A model generated the notes under the pieces. That model saw nothing but the letters and a program-made list of their open reading frames with translations, did no database searches and had not been told where the DNA came from. Made by a program: the position numbers and the translations under genes. Shown in pieces: positions 1 through 6,591 of a stretch of DNA of 27,379 nt. Within the stretch, counting starts at the first letter, position 1, and each line of letters begins with the position of its first letter. The DNA comes from Bacillota bacterium (GTDB lineage: Bacteria; Bacillota; Clostridia; Lachnospirales; Lachnospiraceae): assembly GCA_023428885.1 (NCBI GenBank), contig JAEYWQ010000328.1:1-27379 (forward strand), in the 5' to 3' direction.

Positions 1-315
1 CCCAAGGCTCAACATAATTGACATTGCAACCGATTTCTTAAGTCCGTCTTCATCTTTTGCACCAAAACGCTGAGCTGCAATTACTGCAATACCACCTGTA
101 ACTCCGATAACAAAACCAAGAATCAAAAAATTAAGAGGTCCGGTGGTACCTACTGCTGCAAGTGCATCCGTTCCTAAACATTGTCCAACAATTATAGTAT
201 CTACAATGCTATATAATTGTTGGACAACATTGCCAAGCAAGACTGGTAATGAAAAGCTTAATATCAGCTTGGTTGGACTTCCCTTTGTCATGTCTTTTAC
301 CTTACTTCGCGACAT
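1..315 (-). CDS. MATE family efflux transporter, N-terminal part (cut by window edge)
   Basis: The first 105 codons of a multidrug and toxin extrusion (MATE) membrane transporter; the rest lies beyond position 1. MATE pumps export cationic drugs or metabolites using a Na+ or H+ gradient. The reading frame is open from the ATG at 313-315 to the window edge. It has the family's short basic start followed by a first transmembrane helix with the hallmark sequence QQLYSIVDTIIVGQ (residues 32-45), then the GTDALAAVG turn and a second Gly-rich hydrophobic helix. The start is supported by GGAGG 7 bases upstream on the minus strand. I see no convincing promoter in the 130-bp gap up to the Cys-rich gene. 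The family call is firm; the substrate cannot be told from this fragment. Confidence 0.88.
   Translation of the reverse strand, partial: MSRSKVKDMTKGSPTKLILSFSLPVLLGNVVQQLYSIVDTIIVGQCLGTDALAAVGTTGPLNFLILGFVIGVTGGIAVIAAQRFGAKDEDGLKKSVAMSIMLSLG
181..227. repeat. Perfect 16-bp inverted repeat inside the MATE gene
   Basis: The arms at 181-196 (TTGTCCAACAATTATA) and 212-227 are exact reverse complements with a 15-base loop. It falls in the codons for the conserved QQLYSIVDTIIVGQ helix, so it may be a by-product of coding for repeated Val/Ile/Gln, or a real mRNA hairpin early in the message. Confidence 0.6.
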
Positions 316-445
316 CTCTTCCTCCAATAGTAAAACTCAAGTGAATGTATTATGATCTAGAACTCTTTTAGATTAGCATGGGAAGGTAAAATTAACAATG
401 TGTATTTATAATTAGTCGATGTTCTATCTTATCTACCCTTACACA

Positions 446-1147
446 CTAGCATCTCGGAAGACAACGGTCATGAATCTCACACTTTAGTCCATGTAGCTCT
501 TTATCCAAGCATCTACTTTCTTCTAACTGAGAATGAGCTAATTTTGCAGTTTCCAAACTTCCCCACTCCAATATTAGCATTTTCTTAACAAATTCTCTAA
601 ATTCCTGCATCTTCTCCATGCAACCGCAATATTTTCCAAATCTCTCATAATATCGCTTTAGCCAACATTCCATCTCAACCCATACTGCAAGCCCTTCTTT
701 ATTACACTTGAGACCATTTTCTATTTCTTCGATTGCATCACATAAATTGGTAAGAGCATTATTAAAGTGCGCATCTGCTTTTTTTTCAATCTGATTATAG
801 TCTTCAAACAGTTGATGTATTACATCAACTTTGTAGTCCTCCTCATTATAACAAGGCTGACATACATGCTGATTACAACAGGGATTCGGATCACATCTAT
901 GATCGTCACAACAAGGATTTGGATCACATCTTTGATCGTCACAGCAAGGGTTTGGATTGCATCTTTGATCGTCACAGCAAGGGTTTGGATTACATCTTTG
1001 ATCGTCGCAGCAAGGATTACAGCTACTACTTGTATTACTACAAGGTGGAGGACAGGTATTCCTCGAATTACGATTCCAGTTATTATTCCTAGATCTTTGA
1101 TTAAAGTTATTACGACCAGGTATAAGCGGATTTCTAAAGTTATACAT
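446..1147 (-). CDS. Cysteine-rich protein with 11-residue CCDDxRC repeats
   Basis: Not a family I can name. The 233 residues contain 28 cysteines (12%). There are three parts. Residues 1-31 are Asn/Arg-rich and probably disordered. Residues 32-99 hold an 11-residue repeat of the form C-N/D-P-N-P-C-C-D-D-Q/H-R, with about four full copies and degenerate ends. Residues 100-233 look alpha-helical and charged, with nine more cysteines ending in DRCLPRC. There is no signal peptide or membrane segment. The start is supported by AGGAG about 10 bases upstream. A perfect TATAAT lies at 1178-1183 but without a good -35. The Cys/Asp repeats suggest metal binding or disulfide cross-linking, as in spore coat or exosporium proteins, but that is inference only. 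The plus-strand open frame over the repeats is a shadow. Confidence 0.75.
   Translation of the reverse strand: MYNFRNPLIPGRNNFNQRSRNNNWNRNSRNTCPPPCSNTSSSCNPCCDDQRCNPNPCCDDQRCNPNPCCDDQRCDPNPCCDDHRCDPNPCCNQHVCQPCYNEEDYKVDVIHQLFEDYNQIEKKADAHFNNALTNLCDAIEEIENGLKCNKEGLAVWVEMECWLKRYYERFGKYCGCMEKMQEFREFVKKMLILEWGSLETAKLAHSQLEESRCLDKELHGLKCEIHDRCLPRC
875..1018 (-). repeat. 33-bp tandem repeat coding for the Cys-rich repeats
   Basis: Four consecutive 33-base units at 875-907, 908-940, 941-973 and 974-1006, plus a partial fifth. They share the core ACATCTTTGATCGTC and differ at only a few bases each. The units are in frame and each encodes one 11-residue Cys repeat, so copy number could vary by slippage without breaking the frame. 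Confidence 0.9.
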
Positions 1148-1311
1148 GTTAAAACTCCTAATTTTCTAATATGTACTATTATAGTATTCTTTTAACTGAA
1201 CAAATTTCATAATTAGTAGAAATTAATATTGTAAATCTTGATAGCTAATCTTACTTTGCTATCTAAATCACTTCAGAGGGTAATTTGTGTAACTCAAAAA
1301 CAATCAAAAAC

Positions 1312-1393
1312 AAAGGGGACAGATAATGAAGGAAGGGTGGTGTTAACACAAGCTTGTGTTAACACCACCCTTCCTTCATTATCTGTCCCCTTT
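1312..1393. repeat. 82-bp perfect palindrome, possible ilvC terminator or REP-like element
   Basis: Two 41-base arms (1312-1352 and 1353-1393) are exact reverse complements with no spacer, centred on AAGCTT. The outer ends read AAAGGGGACAGATAATGAAG. It begins 10 bases past the ilvC stop. In the direction of ilvC transcription it is followed by a T-rich stretch (TTTGTTTTTGATTGTTTTT), so it can act as an intrinsic terminator. Its length, perfection and GGGGACAG ends also resemble REP/MITE-type palindromes moved by Y1 (REP-associated) transposases; that origin is inferred. Confidence 0.85.
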
Positions 1394-1403
1394 AGACTAG
1401 GGA

Positions 1404-2414
1404 TTAGTTTTCAATTAATTTGCCCTTTTGAGTCCAGCTCATCAGACCACGAAGCTCTTCTCCAACCTTCTCAAGCTGATGTTGAGATTCGATTCTTCTC
1501 TTTGCATTGAAGTTCGGACAACCAACCTCATTCTCAAGTAGCCAGTTACGAGCGAATACACCTTCCTGAATATCCTTTAGAACCTGACGCATAGCATTCT
1601 TGGTATCTTCTGTGATAATCTTAGGTCCAGTAATATAATCACCATATTCTGCTGTGTTAGAGATAGAGTATCTCATACCAGCGAAACCACTCTCGTTAAT
1701 TAAATCTACGATTAATTTCATCTCATGGATACACTCAAAGTAAGCACTCTCTGGCTCATATCCAGCTTCAACTAAAACTTCAAAACCACATTTCATAAGA
1801 GCTGTTACACCACCACAAAGTACTGCTTGCTCACCAAAAAGATCTGTTTCTGTTTCTTCTCTAAATGTAGTCGCAAGAACACCAGCTCTTGCTCCACCGA
1901 TTGCTAAAGCATATGCAAGCCCCATATCATGAGCCTTACCAGTTGCATCTTGATGTACAGCGATTAAGCAAGGAACACCCTTACCTTCTGTGTACTGACT
2001 TCTTACGGTATGACCAGGTCCTTTAGGAGCGATCATTACTACGTCTACATCCTTAGGAGGAATAATCTGACCAAAATGAATTGCAAAACCGTGTGCAAAC
2101 ATTAACATATTGCCTGCTTTTAAATTAGGCTCAATGGATTCTTTGTACATCTTAGCTTGTTTCTCATCATTAATCAGAATCATGATGATATCAGCTAATT
2201 TCGCAGCTTCAGCCGCTGTATAAACTTGAAATCCTTCTTTCTCTGCTTTCGCCCATGATTTACTGCCTTCATATAAACCAATAATAACATTAACACCAGA
2301 ATCCTTCATATTCTTTGCGTGTGCATGTCCTTGGCTACCATAACCGATGACAGCTACTGTTTTTCCCTCTAAAAGAGAAAGATTGCAATCCTGTTGGTAA
2401 AAAATCTTTGCCAT
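1404..2414 (-). CDS. ilvC: Ketol-acid reductoisomerase
   Basis: Converts 2-acetolactate (or 2-aceto-2-hydroxybutyrate) to the dihydroxy acid with NAD(P)H and Mg2+, the second step of valine, leucine and isoleucine synthesis. The 336-residue length fits the short class I enzymes. The Rossmann motif is GYGSQGHAHAKN (residues 24-35), and the catalytic His is H108 in AHGF. The knotted C-terminal domain supplies the metal ligands D191 and E195 (DLFGEQ) and E227 and E231 (ECIHE). The cofactor loop reads GLYEGSKSW, with Tyr-Glu where many NADPH enzymes have an Arg. GGAGG lies 9 bases before the ATG. It sits 86 bp after ilvN on the same strand and is probably co-transcribed with it. ilvB is not in the window. 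Confidence 0.97.
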   Translation of the reverse strand: MAKIFYQQDCNLSLLEGKTVAVIGYGSQGHAHAKNMKDSGVNVIIGLYEGSKSWAKAEKEGFQVYTAAEAAKLADIIMILINDEKQAKMYKESIEPNLKAGNMLMFAHGFAIHFGQIIPPKDVDVVMIAPKGPGHTVRSQYTEGKGVPCLIAVHQDATGKAHDMGLAYALAIGGARAGVLATTFREETETDLFGEQAVLCGGVTALMKCGFEVLVEAGYEPESAYFECIHEMKLIVDLINESGFAGMRYSISNTAEYGDYITGPKIITEDTKNAMRQVLKDIQEGVFARNWLLENEVGCPNFNAKRRIESQHQLEKVGEELRGLMSWTQKGKLIEN

Positions 2415-2500
2415 TGTTTCGTCCTCCTAAAAAATAAAAATTCAACTCTATGTTCTAACTGCAAATCGTATATAATACGTAATTCCAGCATACAACCTAC

Positions 2501-3007
2501 TTATTCAAGATAATCTGCAATATCTCCAGTTCCACCACGGCTAAGGCCTGTGATTCCAGTACGAACCATTTCTAAAATCTTGAATCCGTCTAATAGCTTA
2601 ATGAACGCGTCAATCTTTGCTTGGTTTCCAGTTAATTCTATCATTAAGGATTCCTTCGCAACGTCAACGATTTTAGCTCTAAAGATATCAGCTACGGCAA
2701 TCACTGCTTGGCGATCAGTATCCTTAACCTGAACTTTCACTAAGACAAGCTCTCTGCATACAGATTCCTCACTATGTAATTCCTTAATTTCTACAACGTC
2801 CTCTAGCTTACTTAATTGATTACGAATCTGCTCTAAGATCTGATCATCACCATACACTACAACCGTCATACGGGATAATTCCGGATTCTCAGTCTCACCT
2901 ACAGTCAAACTATCAATATTGTAACCTCTTCTACTGAATAAACCTGATACTCTGCTCAATACACCTGCAGTATTATCAACTAAAATAGATAAAACCATCT
3001 TCCTCAT
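2501..3007 (-). CDS. ilvN: Acetolactate synthase small (regulatory) subunit
   Basis: Regulatory subunit that activates the catalytic subunit IlvB and carries valine feedback inhibition. The 168 residues start MRKMVLSILVDNTAG, the typical N-terminal ACT domain (to about residue 75, including SRRGYNIDSLTVG), followed by the C-terminal ALS small-subunit domain. The frame is open further upstream, to 3118. I chose the ATG at 3005-3007 because AGGAGG lies just 5' of it, the family begins here, and a good promoter (3066-3094) sits inside the longer version. It leads directly into ilvC. The catalytic subunit must be encoded elsewhere. Confidence 0.94.
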   Translation of the reverse strand: MRKMVLSILVDNTAGVLSRVSGLFSRRGYNIDSLTVGETENPELSRMTVVVYGDDQILEQIRNQLSKLEDVVEIKELHSEESVCRELVLVKVQVKDTDRQAVIAVADIFRAKIVDVAKESLMIELTGNQAKIDAFIKLLDGFKILEMVRTGITGLSRGGTGDIADYLE

Positions 3008-3065
3008 ATGATCCTCCTTTACCAGATCCGTTATCGTGACCTTTCCTAGTTTTGCGTTAATAATA

Positions 3066-3094
3066 ATTGTAGCAATACACCTATTGTTTGTCAA
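3066..3094 (-). promoter_or_regulatory. ilvN promoter (sigma-A type)
   Basis: On the minus strand, TTGACA (3089-3094), a 17-base spacer and TACAAT (3066-3071). The predicted transcript start near 3059 gives a leader of about 50 bases, too short for a T-box. Confidence 0.7.
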
Positions 3095-3209
3095 GCAAAT
3101 ATATCTTAATACTTGCATTTTCTGAATGTTTCATAACTTGTAGTTATATTGTCATTTTGTGTACGAATAGTATCCCCCTGATATAAGGCCATTCACAAAG
3201 GCATATCCC

Positions 3210-3238
3210 TTGACACCCCATAATTCATCACTTATGAT
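3210..3238 (+). promoter_or_regulatory. apbE promoter (sigma-A type)
   Basis: TTGACA (3210-3215), a 17-base spacer and TATGAT (3233-3238), followed by the ribosome site AAGGAG at 3258-3263, eight bases before the apbE ATG. Confidence 0.8.
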
Positions 3239-3271
3239 TAAGCATAACAACATTCATAAGGAGCTTACAAA

Positions 3272-4297
3272 ATGATTTCTTATCATATTATTAAAACTAG
3301 TAAAAAAAGTATTTTCTTACTCTTATCATTTGTTCTATGCATCAACTTCAGTGGCTGTAGTAAGCAAGAGAATCCAATCTCAAAAAGTAATTTTCAGCTT
3401 AATACAATCGTTACAATAACCTTATATGATAGCACGGATGAGACCATCATCGATGATTGCTTTGAACTGATTGATTCTTATGAACAGCTCTTTAGCCGAA
3501 CCATTCCAAGCAGTGAAATCTACAAGATCAATCATTCCACTGACACAGTAACAGATTTATCCAAGGAAACAATGGAGCTTATAAATATAGGATTGTATTA
3601 TAGTAATTTATCTCAAGGAGCATTTGATATCACGCTAGAACCAATAACTTCCCTTTGGAATTTTGGCTCCGACGAACAACGTTTACCAAGTCAAGAAGAG
3701 TTAACAAACGCCTTAAAAGGGGTGGGTTATCAGAATCTGCTTGTCAAAGAAGCAACGGTTACCTTATTAAAAGAAAACATGGGCCTTGATTTAGGAGCTA
3801 TTGCAAAAGGCTATATTGCAGACAAGGTCAAAGAATATCTGCTAAGTCGCGATGTGAAAAGTGCAATCATCAATTTGGGAGGCAATGTATTATGTGTCGG
3901 TAAAAAACCTGATGGATCGGACTTTAAGATAGGGATACAAAAGCCCTTCGAAGACCGTAGCGATACGGTTGCCATCATGGATCTATCCGATGTTTCTGTT
4001 GTCTCTTCTGGTATTTATGAACGTTACTTTAAAGAAGGCGACGTATTATACCACCATATCCTAAACCCTTTTACTGGTTATCCCTATGCCAATGAATTGA
4101 CTAGTGTAACTATAATCTCAGATACTTCTGTAGATGGTGACTCCCTTAGTACAAGCTGTTTTGCTCTAGGGTTAGAAAAGGGCTTAGAGTTAATTAACTC
4201 CCTGGAGAATACCTATGCTTGTTTTATAACACAAGATGGTCAATTACACTATTCCAAAGGATTTCTTGAAAACATTACAGTTACCGAGACGGAATAA
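3272..4297 (+). CDS. apbE: FAD:protein FMN transferase, ApbE lipoprotein
   Basis: Attaches FMN from FAD covalently to Ser/Thr of extracytoplasmic flavoproteins such as Rnf or Nqr subunits. The 341 residues start with a lipoprotein signal: Lys-rich start, hydrophobic stretch at about 12-25, and a lipobox ending at C29 (NFSGC), so it should be anchored on the outer face of the membrane. ApbE-family motifs follow: LDLGAIAKGYIAD, INLGGNV, VVSSGIYERYF, HHILNPFTGYP and the metal/flavin site region SVDGDSLSTS. It is the only plus-strand enzyme gene here and has its own promoter. Its stop codon overlaps the outer end of the palindromic element at 4294-4497. No flavoprotein target is encoded nearby. 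Confidence 0.95.
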   Translation: MISYHIIKTSKKSIFLLLSFVLCINFSGCSKQENPISKSNFQLNTIVTITLYDSTDETIIDDCFELIDSYEQLFSRTIPSSEIYKINHSTDTVTDLSKETMELINIGLYYSNLSQGAFDITLEPITSLWNFGSDEQRLPSQEELTNALKGVGYQNLLVKEATVTLLKENMGLDLGAIAKGYIADKVKEYLLSRDVKSAIINLGGNVLCVGKKPDGSDFKIGIQKPFEDRSDTVAIMDLSDVSVVSSGIYERYFKEGDVLYHHILNPFTGYPYANELTSVTIISDTSVDGDSLSTSCFALGLEKGLELINSLENTYACFITQDGQLHYSKGFLENITVTETE

Positions 4298-4497
4298 AAG
4301 AGGCTGTCTCATAATTATGTCAAGGCTGATGTGTTACTCTTAGTGTACTGTTGAAAGAACGATTTTAGAATATGTAAGGCCATAAGCGATCATTTTATGT
4401 TCGATTATGGCTTACATATTCAAGAATTGTACTTTCACCTGTATACGTGAGTAACACATCAGCCTTGATAAAATAATTATGAGACAGCCTTTTTTAT
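4294..4497. mobile_element. 204-bp palindromic MITE-like element between apbE and purA
   Basis: A long imperfect palindrome. The outer arms 4294-4337 and 4451-4497 match over their whole length except one substitution and one short indel; they contain AGGCTGTCTCATAATTAT and CAAGGCTGATGTGTTAC and their complements. The inner arms 4368-4389 and 4401-4421 form a second hairpin around GAATATGTAA. It has no coding capacity. Terminal AGGCTGTCTC-type sequences are common at the ends of Firmicute insertion sequences, so a non-autonomous element is likely. It also sits exactly where a bidirectional terminator for convergent apbE and purA would be expected. Confidence 0.65.
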
Positions 4498-4500
4498 GAT

Positions 4501-5781
4501 TTATTTATTTCTACGAATAATTTCATCTCTTCCTGGTCCATTAGAAACTAGGGTAACTGGAACCTCAAGTTCCTTTTCAATAAACTCAATGTACTTTCTA
4601 CAGTTCTCTGGAAGATCTTCATAATTTTTAATTCCACGAATCTCTGCTTTCCAGCCAGGTAATACCTCATAAACTGGCTTTGCCTTGGCAAGTTTAACCG
4701 TTGTTGGGAAATCACGGGTTACTACACCGTCAATTTCATAGCCAACACAAACTGGTAATTCGTCTAGATAGCCTAAAACGTCAAGTACAGTTAAAGCAAC
4801 TTCAGTTGCGCCTTGCATTCTACAACCATAACGGGAAGCTACCGCATCAAACCAGCCCATACGTCTTGGACGACCTGTAGTTGCGCCGTATTCACCGCCA
4901 TCACCACCACGTCTTCTAAGCTCATCTGCTTCTTCTCCAAAGATTTCACTTACGAACTCCCCAGCTCCTACAGCAGAGGAATAAGCTTTTACTACGGTAA
5001 CAATATCTTTAATCTCGTAAGGAGGGATACCTGCTCCTATTGCACCATAAGCTGCTAATGTGGAAGAAGATGTAACCATAGGATAGATTCCGAAATCAGG
5101 ATCCTTTAATGCTCCTAATTGACCTTCTAATAAGATATTCTTACCAGCTTTGATAGCATCATGTAAATATGCAGATACATCAGCCACATATGGTTCAACC
5201 ATTGTTCTATATTCTTTTAACGTTGCTAATAATTCCTTTGGATCAATGAGCGGCTTATGGTACATATGCTCTAGTAAGATGTTTTTCATCTCACATACTC
5301 GTTCTACTTTTTCTTTTAATGCTTCATCATCGAATAACTCAGATACCTGGAATCCAATCTTAGCATATTTGTCTGAGTAAAATGGAGCAATACCTGACTT
5401 TGTGGATCCAAAAGACTTACCACCAAGACGCTCTTCTTCATATTGATCAAATAGAATATGATAAGGCATCATAATCTGTGCACGATCAGAAACTAAGATT
5501 TTTGGCATTGGAACATTACGTTCCACGATGGATTGAATCTCTTTGAATAGATATGGTATATTTAATGCAACTCCATTTCCAATAATACATGTTGTGTGAT
5601 CATAAAATACACCAGATGGAAGTAAATGAAGAGCAAATTTACCATACTTATTAATAATCGTATGACCAGCGTTGCTTCCGCCTTGGTAACGAACGATAAT
5701 ATCAGACTCTTCCCCTAACATATCGGTAATCTTACCTTTACCTTCATCTCCCCAGTTTGCACCTACAATTGCTTTTACCAT
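4501..5781 (-). CDS. purA: Adenylosuccinate synthase (divergent form)
   Basis: Joins IMP and aspartate using GTP, the first step from IMP to AMP. The 426 residues fit the family. The P-loop-like start is GANWGDEGKGK (residues 7-17) with the catalytic D12, then NAGHT with H40, then GSTKSGIAP, and later TTGRPRRMGWFDAV for the IMP/aspartate site. It differs from the textbook form: the usual GxQWGDEGKGK has Asn instead of Gln, and the usual EGAQG loop reads EGQLG (219-223) followed by ALKDPDFGIYP. The key catalytic residues are kept, so I expect it to be active. GGAGG precedes the start. It is transcribed alone, away from the purCFB operon. Confidence 0.95.
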   Translation of the reverse strand: MVKAIVGANWGDEGKGKITDMLGEESDIIVRYQGGSNAGHTIINKYGKFALHLLPSGVFYDHTTCIIGNGVALNIPYLFKEIQSIVERNVPMPKILVSDRAQIMMPYHILFDQYEEERLGGKSFGSTKSGIAPFYSDKYAKIGFQVSELFDDEALKEKVERVCEMKNILLEHMYHKPLIDPKELLATLKEYRTMVEPYVADVSAYLHDAIKAGKNILLEGQLGALKDPDFGIYPMVTSSSTLAAYGAIGAGIPPYEIKDIVTVVKAYSSAVGAGEFVSEIFGEEADELRRRGGDGGEYGATTGRPRRMGWFDAVASRYGCRMQGATEVALTVLDVLGYLDELPVCVGYEIDGVVTRDFPTTVKLAKAKPVYEVLPGWKAEIRGIKNYEDLPENCRKYIEFIEKELEVPVTLVSNGPGRDEIIRRNK

Positions 5782-5875
5782 AACATATTCCTCCTTGGGT
5801 TCATTCTATCATGCCCTATAGATTATTTCGTATTACTCTTTGACCTTGCCACTTCACAGTAACACGTTTAGCCTT

Positions 5876-5904
5876 ATTATATCTTAGTTTTCGTCATAAG
5901 TAAA
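5876..5904 (-). promoter_or_regulatory. Probable purA promoter
   Basis: On the minus strand, TTTACT (5899-5904), 17 bases, then a perfect TATAAT (5876-5881). It predicts a leader of roughly 90 bases. The rest of the 274-bp gap shows nothing I can name apart from the hairpin at 6017-6042. Confidence 0.5.
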
Positions 5905-6016
5905 ATCAATATTCATTATGCTTCTCATAAGTAGTGATTATGTTACAAGTCACTTCTATGACCTTGTGTTCATAAACCGTGTTCGCGTCAATACTCCTTG
6001 TTTCACACAAATGATT

Positions 6017-6042
6017 ACAGTTCAGCTTTTAGGCTGAACTGT
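6017..6042 (-). terminator. Hairpin after the dUTPase gene
   Basis: A perfect 10-bp stem (ACAGTTCAGC, six-base loop, GCTGAACTGT) starting 14 bases past the dut stop. The T tract after it is poor (AATCATTTGTG), so it may be a weak terminator or only a 3' end-stabilising hairpin. Confidence 0.5.
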
Positions 6043-6055
6043 ATCTATTACTATA

Positions 6056-6490
6056 TTATTGTTTTCCAGTGCTTCCATGTCCTCCACGGTCTGCATTACC
6101 TAACTGTTCCACTTCTTCAAATAGAATCTCTGGTTGCTTCTTCTCAATACGAAATTGGCAGATACGATCATTGACATGAATCACGGTATCTCTTAAAGCA
6201 TAAGCTGGGAAGAACCATTGATCATTATCACCACAATAGGACTCATCGATAATACCCATGGAATTCGTTTGAATGATACCATAATTCTTAAAGGTAGAAC
6301 TTCTTGGTACTACATGAGCTTCATAACCACTTGGCAACTGCATTGCAACTCCAAGCGGGATTAGCTTAAACTCATCTTTTTTTAATTCTAGCTCCTGGGC
6401 TGCTCTAAGATCAATCCAGTCTGACTTCCCATCAATGAATCTAAGCTTCTCTATCTCGTCAGTAAAATACTTTATCCTTATTTTTTCCAT
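6056..6490 (-). CDS. dut: dUTP diphosphatase (trimeric dUTPase family)
   Basis: Hydrolyses dUTP to dUMP and pyrophosphate, keeping uracil out of DNA and feeding dTMP synthesis. The 144 residues carry the five dUTPase motifs in order: SDWIDLRAA (23-31), PRSSTFKNYGI (62-72), NSMGIIDESYCGDND (76-90) with catalytic D82, NDRICQFRI (107-115) and the C-terminal arm ADRGGHGSTGK (133-143). Motif 3 has YCGDND instead of the usual YRG, and motif 5 has His where Phe usually stacks on uracil, so a dCTP deaminase/dUTPase-like variant cannot be fully excluded. I use the ATG at 6488-6490, which has AAGGAG seven bases upstream, rather than an ATG nine codons earlier. A TATAAT at 6529-6534 may be its -10. Confidence 0.9.
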   Translation of the reverse strand: MEKIRIKYFTDEIEKLRFIDGKSDWIDLRAAQELELKKDEFKLIPLGVAMQLPSGYEAHVVPRSSTFKNYGIIQTNSMGIIDESYCGDNDQWFFPAYALRDTVIHVNDRICQFRIEKKQPEILFEEVEQLGNADRGGHGSTGKQ

Positions 6491-6591
6491 CTTTACACTC
6501 CTTGGTATCTTCATCAATAATGATACGTATTATAAAGCCCATAACATAACACTTCATTGACATATCCTTAGGGCTTTGATATCCGAAACAT

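Noticed and set aside
875..1018. CRISPR array
   Set aside because: The 33-bp units are contiguous with no spacers and lie in a coding frame.
767..1195. 142-residue plus-strand ORF over the Cys-rich repeats
   Set aside because: It is a shadow of the 33-bp repeats on the other strand, repetitive and hydrophobic, with no ribosome site. The minus-strand frame has the AGGAG and the ordered repeat pattern.
1238..1510. 90-residue plus-strand ORF spanning the palindrome
   Set aside because: It reads through the perfect palindrome and into antisense ilvC; no ribosome site or protein-like composition.
3008..3065. T-box or leader attenuator before ilvN-ilvC
   Set aside because: The predicted leader is only about 50 bases, and I see no specifier-loop or T-box sequence.
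3008..3118. N-terminal extension of IlvN
   Set aside because: The upstream start has no ribosome site, and a TTGACA-17-TACAAT promoter lies inside the extension. The family starts at MRKMVLSILVDNTAG.
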